From NCBI GenBank assembly GCA_018396395.1, contig JAGTQN010000100.1, forward strand, positions 1 through 5,300: a stretch of 5,300 nt of DNA, in the 5' to 3' direction. Both the position numbers and the translations under genes were made by a program. The DNA is from Candidatus Bathyarchaeota archaeon. Its GTDB lineage: Archaea; Thermoproteota; CALKCG01; B24; JAGTQN01. Numbering within the stretch: position 1 is the first letter of the stretch; each line of letters opens with the position of its first letter. Shown here piece by piece: positions 1 through 5,183 of the stretch. Below the pieces are notes generated by a model that saw only the letters and a list, made by a program, of their open reading frames with translations, made no database searches and was not told the origin of the DNA.

Positions 1-27
1 CTATATCCTCTATCAGTCTCGACCTTC

Positions 28-818
28 CTATGGCTTATGCTTTATGGCGTACATCTGTATTACGGCTGCGGAAGCGGGTGCTTTAACCTTAAGCCTTCCG
101 CCAGCCTCCTCTACAAGGCTTAGCATGGAAAGGGGCTTGGCTGCTAAGGATCCACATGGAGCCTTTCCTAAAGCCCTATGATGCCTTACGTTATAGTAGC
201 CCTTCCAGGCTTCAAGCCATGCGGATAAATGGCTGAAGGGCTTACGGCATTTGCAAGGAAAGTGCAGTAAAGGAAAGGTCGAAGATAAGAAAAGTCCTTA
301 AGCCTTCGCTTTACTTCCTTGCTTAGCCTCTCAGGAGGCTTTAGAAGGCTTCTATCATGGATGAGCCTAAGCCCTAGTTCTGAGCATACTTTACTTTACG
401 CCATACCATGGAGCCGTATCGGCTACGATACGATAACCCTTACGCCATAATTTTCCTTAACTTAAGCTTCCTTAGGAATAGATATGCCGTAAGGTTATTC
501 CTCTCACTGTCCAGCTCAGCTCTAAGGCTAGGATTCGCCTTGATCTGGGCTCTAAGGCAATCCATCCCATATCCAGGCTTTGACGCCTCCCAGGTTTACG
601 GTCCTCTCGTCCACGACGGCTGTCTTACCCTTATAGAAGGCTTCTGAAAGGCTTACGAATCTATGGAACCAACGCCATATGGATTCATGGCTCCTTGGAA
701 GCCATATGCTTATGGCCTTGAATCCTTCCTTAAGGATAGACCTGAAAGGTATGAGTATATGGCATAACCTACAATCTGCCTAGGGGTCCTATCCCTCTCG
801 AAGGGTTTCATAGAACAT
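28..818 (-). pseudogene. Decayed IS6-like DDE transposase
   Basis: This is a remnant of an integrase-fold DDE transposase, readable only by switching frame several times. Reading down the minus strand, 793-730 gives an N-terminal helical segment (RQIVGYAIYSYLSGLSLR). Bases 692-660 give SHESIWRWFHRF, typical of the helix-turn-helix of IS6-type transposases. Bases 625-560 give AVVDERTVNLGGVKAWIW with the first catalytic Asp (codon 611-609). Bases 500-450 give LTAYLFLRKLKLRK. Bases 432-403 give IVADTAPWYG with the second Asp (420-418). PERLSKEVKRRLKDF supplies a candidate Glu (332-330). Bases 234-28 run open to a stop with SAWLEAWKGYYNVRHHRALG, the usual C-terminal YYN..RPH.ALG motif. About 264 codons in all, near a full IS6 transposase length. 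At least four frameshifts plus in-frame stops rule out activity. The ATG at 818-816 is only a guess at the old start. Terminal inverted repeats could not be identified. IS6 (IS240-type domain) is the best fit, but another integrase-fold family is possible. Confidence 0.75.
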
Positions 819-839
819 CGAGGGAGATAGGGCTCCCCT
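782..839. repeat. Imperfect inverted repeat (hairpin)
   Basis: The left arm at 782-801 (aggggtcctatccctctcga) pairs imperfectly with the right arm at 818-839 around a loop of about 16 bases. The inner TCGAG, the central GATAGG and the outer CCCCT all match. It sits at the 5' end of the decayed transposase, so it may be part of the old element's end or a fold in its leader. It is not followed by a T-run, so a terminator role is not supported. Confidence 0.3.
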
Positions 840-968
840 AAGGCTTAAGGTTACAGCATCCTATGGTACAACTTCATAAAGCACATCAAACCCTAGGAAG
901 GCCGCCGGAAATACCAGTAACTTGACAGTATCTGCATTAAGCCCTCCAACGATGGAAGCTTTCTGAAC
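789..968 (-). other. Unrecognised protein-like frame with one stop
   Basis: Sixty codons stay open except for a single TAG at 863-861. The translation looks protein-like (KASIVGGLNADTVKLLVF, then GFDVLYEVVP, stop, DAVTLSLRGALSPSMFYE). It lies between the xylulokinase stop and the decayed transposase, and its last codons overlap the guessed transposase start. I do not recognise it. The GGLNADT piece faintly recalls the end of phosphate-binding TIM barrels such as hexulose-6-phosphate synthase, but the rest does not follow that fold. It may be another gene remnant or chance. Confidence 0.2.
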
Positions 969-990
969 TCAGAGCCTTAAAGCCAAGCTT

Positions 991-2541
991 TCAGGGATGC
1001 CTAATAAGGTATTCCCTATGGAGCCTAAAAGCCTTCACCCTCAAAGCCAGGCTAACCGACTCATATATCTCTTGGAGCTCTCCATAGATCGCTACGGCAT
1101 CTGGATTCGGGTAAGCGACGGTTGTTGGATCCGTCTTCACAAAGCGATCCGTAAGATCCCATATGGAAACCCTTCTTCCAAGGGATAGGTCATAGCACCA
1201 TTTGGCCTGAATGGCTGCGCCGAAGGCTGCTCCCTCCTCCATAAGCATTGCGACGACGGGCGTGTTGAACACATCGGCCACGACTTGGCGCCAAGAGGGA
1301 TTCTTAGAACCTCCTCCCGTCAATCGTATCTGGGTGGGCGAGATTCCGAGGCTTCTCATGCGCCTCAGCCCATAGTTAAGCCCCATGGTGACACCTTCCA
1401 CAGTAGCCCTTATCACGAAGGCCCTTTCAAGGGTCCTTTCGTTTATTCCGAAGTAAACTCCCGTTCCTTCAGGAACGTTTGGAGTCCTTTCACCCCTAAG
1501 ATATGGTATGAAAAGAAGCCCTCCGGAGCCTGGAGGGGCCTTTTCTATGGCTTTTGCCAGCTCCTCATGGGAATAGCCGAAAAAGCGCCTCACAAGCTCC
1601 GTTGCTACGGTTACGTTCATCGTGCAGATAAGGGGTAACCACCGATTTGTGGAGTCGCAGAAGGCTGCTAGCTCCCCCTCCGAATCAATAATGGGATGCT
1701 CGCTACAGGCATATATGGTGCCAGAAGTGCCTAGGCTAGCCGTCACGATACCCTCCCTCGTGTTTCCGGTACCTATGGCGGCCATCATGTTGTCCCCACC
1801 TCCACTACTAACGATGACATCCTCTCGAAGTCCAAAAAGCCTGGCCACTTCAGGTCTCATAAGGCCCATAACCCTGTCCGAGGGCCCTAGCTCTGGAAGC
1901 TTATCGAAAAGTCCTGGATCTATGGCTTCGATAACCTCGGGGCACCATTTCCTCGTCCTTACGTCCATGAGGGCCGTGCCGGAGGCATCTCCATACTCCA
2001 TGCCAAGGCATCCAGTAAGCCAATAGTTTATATAATCATGAGGAAGAAGGACTGTTCTCAGCCTTTTGTAGTTTTCTGGCTCCTTCTGCTTGAGCCAAAG
2101 GATTTTCGAGGCCGTAAAGCCAGGTGGGATACCGTTTCCGATGAGCTCGATAACCCTCTTGAGACCTCCAAGGGCTTCTATGATAAATCTGCACTGCTCA
2201 TCGGTGCTCGTGTCGCACCATAGCTTTGCTGGCCTTATGACCCTTCCTTCAGCATCCAAGGGTACGAAGCCATGCTGCTGTCCTGAAACGCCTATTCCCA
2301 TAACCTTTCTGGGATCCACCTTCGCTTCATACAAAGCGCGCTTCAAAGAGCTTCGAACGGCCTCTATCCAAGTATTGGGGTGTTGTTCCATATGCCCCGG
2401 AGGAAGGCCCTCAATAAGCCCGTAGGCTTCCACGGCCGTTGCCAGAACTTTCCCCGTCTCCCCATCCATGACGAGGGCCTTCGTGCTCTGGGTTCCGCTG
2501 TCGATTCCTATGAAGTATTCAGGGCTCAAGGCTAGAAACAC
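991..2541 (-). CDS. xylB: Xylulokinase (FGGY family)
   Basis: Phosphorylates D-xylulose to D-xylulose 5-phosphate with ATP, in the cytoplasm. The 516 residues span both ribonuclease-H-like FGGY domains. The N-terminal one carries GIDSGTQSTK (12-21), SGQQHG (86-91), KLWCDTS (106-112), GFTASKILWLK (141-151), PHDY (167-170) and GGGDN (247-251), where D250 is the expected catalytic base. The C-terminal one carries SLGTSGT (269-275), a GERTPN segment (350-355), LTGGGSKNPSWRQ (407-419) and EEGAAFGAA (435-443). SGQQHG and GGGDN favour xylulose over glycerol or gluconate. Length is close to usual, with a slightly long C-terminal tail. It overlaps the epimerase stop, so translation is probably coupled. 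The GTG used here (2541-2539) begins on the last G of GGAGGAG, too close for a ribosome site. The in-frame TTG at 2529-2527, 11 bases after that motif, is the likelier start (512 residues). Confidence 0.93.
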   Translation of the reverse strand: MFLALSPEYFIGIDSGTQSTKALVMDGETGKVLATAVEAYGLIEGLPPGHMEQHPNTWIEAVRSSLKRALYEAKVDPRKVMGIGVSGQQHGFVPLDAEGRVIRPAKLWCDTSTDEQCRFIIEALGGLKRVIELIGNGIPPGFTASKILWLKQKEPENYKRLRTVLLPHDYINYWLTGCLGMEYGDASGTALMDVRTRKWCPEVIEAIDPGLFDKLPELGPSDRVMGLMRPEVARLFGLREDVIVSSGGGDNMMAAIGTGNTREGIVTASLGTSGTIYACSEHPIIDSEGELAAFCDSTNRWLPLICTMNVTVATELVRRFFGYSHEELAKAIEKAPPGSGGLLFIPYLRGERTPNVPEGTGVYFGINERTLERAFVIRATVEGVTMGLNYGLRRMRSLGISPTQIRLTGGGSKNPSWRQVVADVFNTPVVAMLMEEGAAFGAAIQAKWCYDLSLGRRVSIWDLTDRFVKTDPTTVAYPNPDAVAIYGELQEIYESVSLALRVKAFRLHREYLIRHP

Positions 2542-3175
2542 TCCTCCGGATCTCCTCTATGGCTTTTACAGGATCCGGTTTATCGAAGACAGCCGATCCT
2601 GCGACGAGGATGTTTGCTCCGGCCTTCACAGCCAAGGGGGCGGTCGAAGGATTTATCCCTCCATCAACAACCAAGTCTGCATAGGGTTTGGCCCTTCGAA
2701 TCTCCGAAACCTTAGGTAAGACTTCCAGCATAAACTTCTGCCTAGGAAGACCCGGCTTTACGGTCATGACAAGGACCAGATCGAGCTTTCGTAAAGCCCT
2801 TTCTAGTCTCAAAGCGGGGGTCTCAGGGTTTAGGGCAAGGCCGCATCTAACTCCCAGCTCCCTGGCTCTATCCAAGGCCTCCTCTGGACTTTTCAAAGCT
2901 TCTACATGGATGAAAAGGATATCCGCTCCAGCCTCAACGTAGGCTTCTATGCGATCCTCGGGATTTACGGCCATGAGATGTACATCGAAGGGAAGGCTAC
3001 TAAAACCCCTAAGATGCCTTACAGTTTCGAGATTGAAGGTCTTTTTTGGAACGAAGGATCCGTCCATGATGTCAATGTGGAGGCGATCGGCGGTCCCTTC
3101 GATACTTCTAACGGCATCCTCAAGCATCCAAGGCTCTAGGGAGAGTAGGGACGGTGCGATTTGAATCTTAATCAT
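2519..3175 (-). CDS. rpe: Ribulose-phosphate 3-epimerase
   Basis: Interconverts D-ribulose 5-phosphate and D-xylulose 5-phosphate in the pentose phosphate pathway. It is a TIM barrel of 218 residues from the ATG at 3175, a usual family length. Numbered from the upstream ATG at 3196 (225 residues), it shows IAPSLLS (13-19), LHIDIMDG with H40 and D42 (39-46), DVHLMA with H73 (71-76), VVDGGI with D178 (176-181) and AGSAVF (199-204). These are the expected metal ligands and general acid/base. The loop normally reading PGFGGQ is PGLPRQ (148-153), which is unusual. I prefer ATG 3175 because it yields the family's normal beginning (MIKIQIAPSLLS), has GGTG just upstream, and lies downstream of the start site predicted from a TATA-like motif at 3215-3209. 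Its end overlaps xylulokinase, which makes the product this enzyme consumes. Confidence 0.92.
   Translation of the reverse strand: MIKIQIAPSLLSLEPWMLEDAVRSIEGTADRLHIDIMDGSFVPKKTFNLETVRHLRGFSSLPFDVHLMAVNPEDRIEAYVEAGADILFIHVEALKSPEEALDRARELGVRCGLALNPETPALRLERALRKLDLVLVMTVKPGLPRQKFMLEVLPKVSEIRRAKPYADLVVDGGINPSTAPLAVKAGANILVAGSAVFDKPDPVKAIEEIRRSVSSLEP
2541..2547 (-). promoter_or_regulatory. Shine-Dalgarno site for xylulokinase
   Basis: GGAGGAG lies inside the last codons of the epimerase gene. Its final G is the first base of the GTG at 2541, so it cannot serve that codon. It sits 11 bases before the TTG at 2529-2527, a rather long but workable spacing, and thus argues for the TTG start. Confidence 0.55.
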
Positions 3176-3208
3176 AAGCACCCACATTTGATTCATGGGG
3201 CTCTAGGA

Positions 3209-3221
3209 CTTTAAGGCTTCC
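3209..3221 (-). promoter_or_regulatory. Possible BRE/TATA promoter for rpe-xylB
   Basis: GGAAGCCTTAAAG reads as a purine-rich BRE followed by a TATA-like CTTAAAG. Transcription about 25 bases downstream would start near 3187, giving a leader of some 10 bases before the ATG at 3175. The same 13 bases stand before the L38e gene. The word AAGCCTTA is common throughout this window, so the match may be chance. Confidence 0.35.
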
Positions 3222-3238
3222 TCAGAACTTGCGAGCCC

Positions 3239-3451
3239 CTAGCCTTTTCCCTTTTCTTTAATCTCTTTTACTGGGCACTTGAGGCTTCGAAGAACTCCTT
3301 CGGCTTCTCCTGGCGGTAGCTTTATGGTGTAAAGCATGCGCTTCGTTCGAAGCTTAAGCTTCACTACATCCTTGGAACGCTTTACTCTACAATGGTCAGC
3401 TTTTTCAGAAAGACGGATGAACTCCTTAATATCAAAAATTTCTGTTGGCAT
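3239..3451 (-). CDS. rpl38e: Ribosomal protein L38e (eukaryote-type)
   Basis: A small protein of the large ribosomal subunit, shared by eukaryotes and only some archaea. The 70 residues equal the length of eukaryotic L38. The pattern also matches: an N-terminal MPTEIFDIKEFI (eukaryotic form M-P-basic-x-I-x-x-I-K-D-F-L), a basic centre with RVKRSKDVVKLKLRTKRMLYT (K-x-x-D-x-V-K-F-K-x-R-x-x-x-x-L-Y-T in eukaryotes), then LPPGEAEGVLRSL and a C-terminal VKEIK. It is chosen to start at ATG 3451-3449 because a perfect AAGGAGG lies 7 bases upstream and this restores the family start. A TTG two codons earlier is in frame but badly placed. No zinc-binding cysteines are expected, and the two cysteines present are not paired. 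It is followed after about 60 bases by the epimerase gene on the same strand. Confidence 0.85.
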   Translation of the reverse strand: MPTEIFDIKEFIRLSEKADHCRVKRSKDVVKLKLRTKRMLYTIKLPPGEAEGVLRSLKCPVKEIKEKGKG

Positions 3452-3458
3452 TTCCAAG

Positions 3459-3465
3459 CCTCCTT
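3459..3465 (-). promoter_or_regulatory. Shine-Dalgarno site for L38e
   Basis: AAGGAGG lies 7 bases before ATG 3451-3449, an ideal spacing. It fixes the start and rules against the in-frame TTG at 3457, which would leave only one base between site and start. Confidence 0.85.
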
Positions 3466-3506
3466 ATGTTAAAACTTTATTCGATATAGGGAAAAATTAG
3501 GGGTAG

Positions 3507-3519
3507 CTTTAAGGCTTCC
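3507..3519 (-). promoter_or_regulatory. Possible BRE/TATA promoter for L38e
   Basis: GGAAGCCTTAAAG, identical to the motif before the epimerase. A start about 25 bases downstream would fall near 3485, leaving a leader of roughly 34 bases that contains the Shine-Dalgarno site. This fits a leadered archaeal transcript. Confidence 0.4.
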
Positions 3520-3530
3520 GGTTCCTTAAT

Positions 3531-3796
3531 AGGAAAAAAGCTAGGGATCTTTTAGCTAGTCACTTTCGTGAGAAAGGTTTCAATCGATGCTCATCGCTTT
3601 AAGCTCTGCAGCTTCCCCTTTGGATGTTGTTGCAATATCTCAATCAAAAGTTCTGCTCTTACAGGTCAAGACTGGAAAGTTTAACTGCAAGAGAGCTTGA
3701 GAAGTTGAGGCGACTGAAACCCTAAAAACGTTGAAAAGCAATTATGGATCCTTAACAGAGAGTGGGAAATGCTAAATTGCTTATAAAGTATTTCAG
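3531..3796 (+). pseudogene. Decayed PD-(D/E)XK nuclease, Hjc-like
   Basis: A remnant of a small nuclease with the fold of archaeal Holliday-junction resolvases. Three frames must be joined. Bases 3534-3584 give KKARDLLASHFREKGFN, the first helix. Bases 3593-3679 give IALSSAASPLDVVAIS and then KVLLLQVKTGK, with the catalytic-type D (3623-3625) and the Q-x-K triad (Q 3662-3664, K 3668-3670). Bases 3678-3722 give SLTARELEKLRRLKP, the following helix. A weaker tail (IAYKVF, 3776-3793) may belong too. The first break is a single lost base near 3591: the related piece at 5117-5158 has one more T there, and restoring it joins the frames as GFNRCFIALSSA. The second break is near 3680. No start codon is visible upstream. 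Intact relatives of this type are about 90-140 residues. Whether it was a Holliday-junction resolvase or another member of the fold cannot be told. Confidence 0.65.
3577..3618 (+). repeat. 42-base dispersed repeat, copy 1
   Basis: From GTTTCAATCGATGCTCATCG to the following C-run, this stretch is nearly identical to 5117-5158. It has a few substitutions, a one-base gap near 3591 and a compensating gap near the end. The differences in the second half fall in codon steps (A-A-S-P-L-D here, A-T-P-P-I-D there), as expected for two diverged copies of one coding gene. Confidence 0.85.
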
Positions 3797-4168
3797 GCTC
3801 CTTTTTCAGAAAGAGGAACATAAGCTAAGTCCGAGCGAAATATGTATCTACCTCTTTCTTTTTCCCTATAGTGTCCACCTAGCCATAACCATTCACTAAA
3901 ACACATCAACTATATCTACACCATTCGTATAAAAAGCTTATGTTTTTCAGGAAATTGAACCACTGTCTCAAGGGCTAACCTATTCAGATTTTACCGTTAG
4001 ATACAAAGTCAAATAGATTGAGCTGTTAGCATGATCATTAACATTAATATCATTAACGACGTTTTCAAAATGACTAAAATTAAATGATCAAGATGGAAGA
4101 AACATACTATTGGTATATTTTTCCAGAACCAGGCGTTAATTTAACTCTTAAATAGCTCCTTATAGCGT
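3797..4168. other. AT-rich stretch without a recognised gene
   Basis: No start-to-stop frame here looks like a protein I can name. On the minus strand about 38 codons stay open around 3917-3807 (a piece reads SEWLWLGGHYREKERGRY), and a shorter open piece precedes it, separated by stops. They could be another gene remnant but resemble nothing I know. A short direct repeat at 4034-4057 is the only other structure noticed. Confidence 0.5.
4034..4057. repeat. Short direct repeat ATCATTAAC
   Basis: ATCATTAAC occurs at 4034-4042 and again at 4049-4057, 15 bases apart, with a further ATTAA between them. In AT-rich DNA this may be chance; a protein-binding site is possible but unsupported. Confidence 0.3.
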
Positions 4169-4486
4169 TCAACCTTTGACGCTAGTCCTAATCTTCTGCT
4201 TCCCCCTGAACCTCCAGAGACCAACTTTAGGTGATAATATCTCTATTTCAAGCTCCTCTATGACAGCATCAGATAAGAGTATCTGCCTCTCATATGTTGA
4301 GATTATGGCATTGTAACGGATAGTCTTAGATGACCTATCTACTTCAGCGACGTTTAAATCCAAAATATTGGGAATAAAGTAGCTTAAAACTTCTCCACCA
4401 GCAGTATCTAGAGTCTCCAGAATGGCGTCAGCTGGCGGAGGCCATAATTCCAAAGCCTCTGCCACTCTAATATGGCAGATGTACAT
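4169..4486 (-). CDS. Retropepsin-like aspartic protease family, 5' part lost
   Basis: The 105-residue frame resembles the C-terminal two thirds of small archaeal retropepsin-like (clan AA type) proteins of about 135-145 residues. It shows LELWPPP (12-18), TLDTAGGEVLSYFIP (25-39), an acidic middle, LLSDAVIEELEIEI (70-83), GLWRFRG (89-95) and a basic end with KIRTS (98-102). From memory, these blocks occur in this order in the family. The active-site triad should precede LWPPP. In this frame a DSG (first codon at 4531-4529) does occur upstream, but no start codon lies between it and a TAA at 4549-4547. The ATG at 4486 has no clear ribosome site. So the frame is probably the larger part of a broken gene whose true start was near 4599 in another frame. 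If translated from 4486 it would lack the catalytic Asp. Assembly error is an alternative. The family call is from memory and moderate. Confidence 0.5.
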   Translation of the reverse strand: MYICHIRVAEALELWPPPADAILETLDTAGGEVLSYFIPNILDLNVAEVDRSSKTIRYNAIISTYERQILLSDAVIEELEIEILSPKVGLWRFRGKQKIRTSVKG

Positions 4487-4599
4487 CCAAGCTTTCCGTG
4501 GTGAAGCCCCGTGGTAAGCAGAACCAGAGTCGTGAGTACAATACCCTTAGTCATATTTTCTATTCTCGTACTCACTCTTACTGGCAACGACTTCACCAT
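4487..4599 (-). pseudogene. Out-of-frame 5' end of the protease-like gene
   Basis: From ATG 4599-4597 a second frame reads MVKSLPVRVSTRIENMTKGI, like the first beta strands of the retropepsin-like family. The downstream frame meanwhile supplies the DSG triad (4531-4523) followed by SAYHGASPRKAW and the 105-residue frame. Joining them needs a frame change between about 4547 and 4531, and a few residues usually present before the triad seem missing. A TATA-like TATAAG at 4627-4622 lies about 25 bases before this ATG, as for a leaderless archaeal gene, which supports it as the old start. Confidence 0.45.
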
Positions 4600-4621
4600 T
4601 CACAGGGACTATTCGCCCTAG

Positions 4622-4639
4622 CTTATACCCCTTTTCATT
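4622..4639 (-). promoter_or_regulatory. BRE/TATA promoter of the protease-like gene
   Basis: On the minus strand AATGAAAAGGGG followed by TATAAG forms a BRE plus TATA arrangement. Its centre is about 25 bases before ATG 4599, predicting a leaderless transcript that starts at or next to that codon. Confidence 0.4.
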
Positions 4640-4902
4640 CTACCGAGCTTTTTCCTAGGTTTCAGCATAACGGGGCTTGTCATAAGACTATCACACAACC
4701 TATTGAATGATTCAGCTAATAAATTTTGTTTTGACGTTAAAACCCTCTAATGTTTAACATGATAGTGGAAAATCCCATACGCTTAAGCGGTAGGATAAAT
4801 CACTGAATTTCCGGCAACTCCTTCATATTTCCTAGTGGCTACTCTGAGTAGATATGTTTAAGTCTCCTTGGTTAATATTACGGTGGTGAGTTTTTTGAAT
4901 GT
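4640..4902. other. AT-rich stretch without a recognised gene
   Basis: No frame here gives a recognisable product, and all frames are interrupted within a few dozen codons. No RNA gene, hairpin terminator or repeat was seen. Confidence 0.5.
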
Positions 4903-4924
4903 CGAAAAGAAACTTTATTTAAAG
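4903..4924 (+). promoter_or_regulatory. Archaeal promoter (BRE and TATA)
   Basis: CGAAAAGAAA (4903-4912) followed by CTTTATTTAAAG (4913-4924) is a close match to an archaeal BRE plus TATA box. Transcription should begin near 4943, into the open frame that follows. Confidence 0.5.
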
Positions 4925-5094
4925 GCTACGGATCTTTTTTAAAAACTCTCACGGTTTTAGGAGAAACAGATTAGACAACATCTTCATTAGAAGACTGTAC
5001 ATCGTTTCAGAGCAGGATGTTTTAGTGGAAAACTACTTGAGGAAAGCCCTAAAATGGTGTTTAAACCTGGCGCTATTGGAGAATAAAACGTTAA

Positions 5095-5160
5095 CCGTTT
5101 TTCCGAGGCTTATCTTGTTTCAATTGATGCTTCATCGCTTTAAGCTCTGCAACTCCCCCG
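5095..5160 (+). pseudogene. Second fragment of the Hjc-like nuclease
   Basis: In the frame starting at 5095 the translation is PFFRGLSCFN, stop (TGA 5125-5127), CFIALSSATPPI and then D (through 5163). This matches FN.C.IALSSAASPLD of the remnant at 3531-3796. The stop replaces CGA of the other copy by one C-to-T change. After the Asp the similarity ends, so the catalytic Q/E-x-K half is gone. Same strand and orientation as the other copy, 1540 bases away. Confidence 0.55.
5117..5158 (+). repeat. 42-base dispersed repeat, copy 2
   Basis: Near-identical partner of 3577-3618 in direct orientation. It keeps the T that copy 1 has lost near 3591 but carries TGA where copy 1 has CGA. Flanking bases on either side are not clearly alike. 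Confidence 0.85.
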
Positions 5161-5183
5161 ATCGACTCAGGACCTTTTTCTGA

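Larger units (their letters stand above)
4923..5183 (+). pseudogene. Open frame without start, unrecognised
   Basis: Eighty-six codons run open from a TAA at 4920-4922 to the TGA at 5181-5183, just behind a good promoter. The translation is protein-like, with RRLYIVSEQDVLVENYLRKA (from 4989) and NKTLTVFPRL (from 5073). No ATG exists near the predicted transcript start. A GGAG at 4960-4963 sits 7 bases before TTA 4971-4973, where a start codon would be expected, so a lost TTG or ATG start is possible. GTG 5025 would leave about 52 residues. Its last 22 codons overlap the second nuclease remnant in another frame, so the true end of this gene, if it was one, may lie earlier. I do not recognise the family. 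Confidence 0.3.

Noticed and set aside
408..647. 79-codon plus-strand frame as a gene
   Set aside because: It lies antisense to the decayed transposase, has no ribosome site, and its translation resembles nothing, while the minus strand shows clear transposase motifs.
1..850. Terminal inverted repeats of the decayed insertion element
   Set aside because: CTATATCCTC at the left and the reverse complement of the CCCTCGATG area at the right share only a few bases, too weak to call.
1285..2425. Several plus-strand frames of 60-134 codons
   Set aside because: They are antisense to the xylulokinase gene, whose protein motifs run through the whole region.
2468..3164. Plus-strand frames of 71-84 codons
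   Set aside because: They are antisense to the epimerase and the start of xylulokinase, with no family resemblance.
4498..4710. 70-codon plus-strand frame
   Set aside because: It overlaps the promoter and 5' part of the protease-like gene on the other strand, and its composition is not protein-like.
3577..5158. GTTTCAAT-starting repeat pair as remnants of a CRISPR array
   Set aside because: Its reverse complement ends in ATTGAAAC like many archaeal CRISPR repeats. But there are only two copies 1540 bases apart, with indels, no spacers, and codon-wise differences that fit a nuclease gene.
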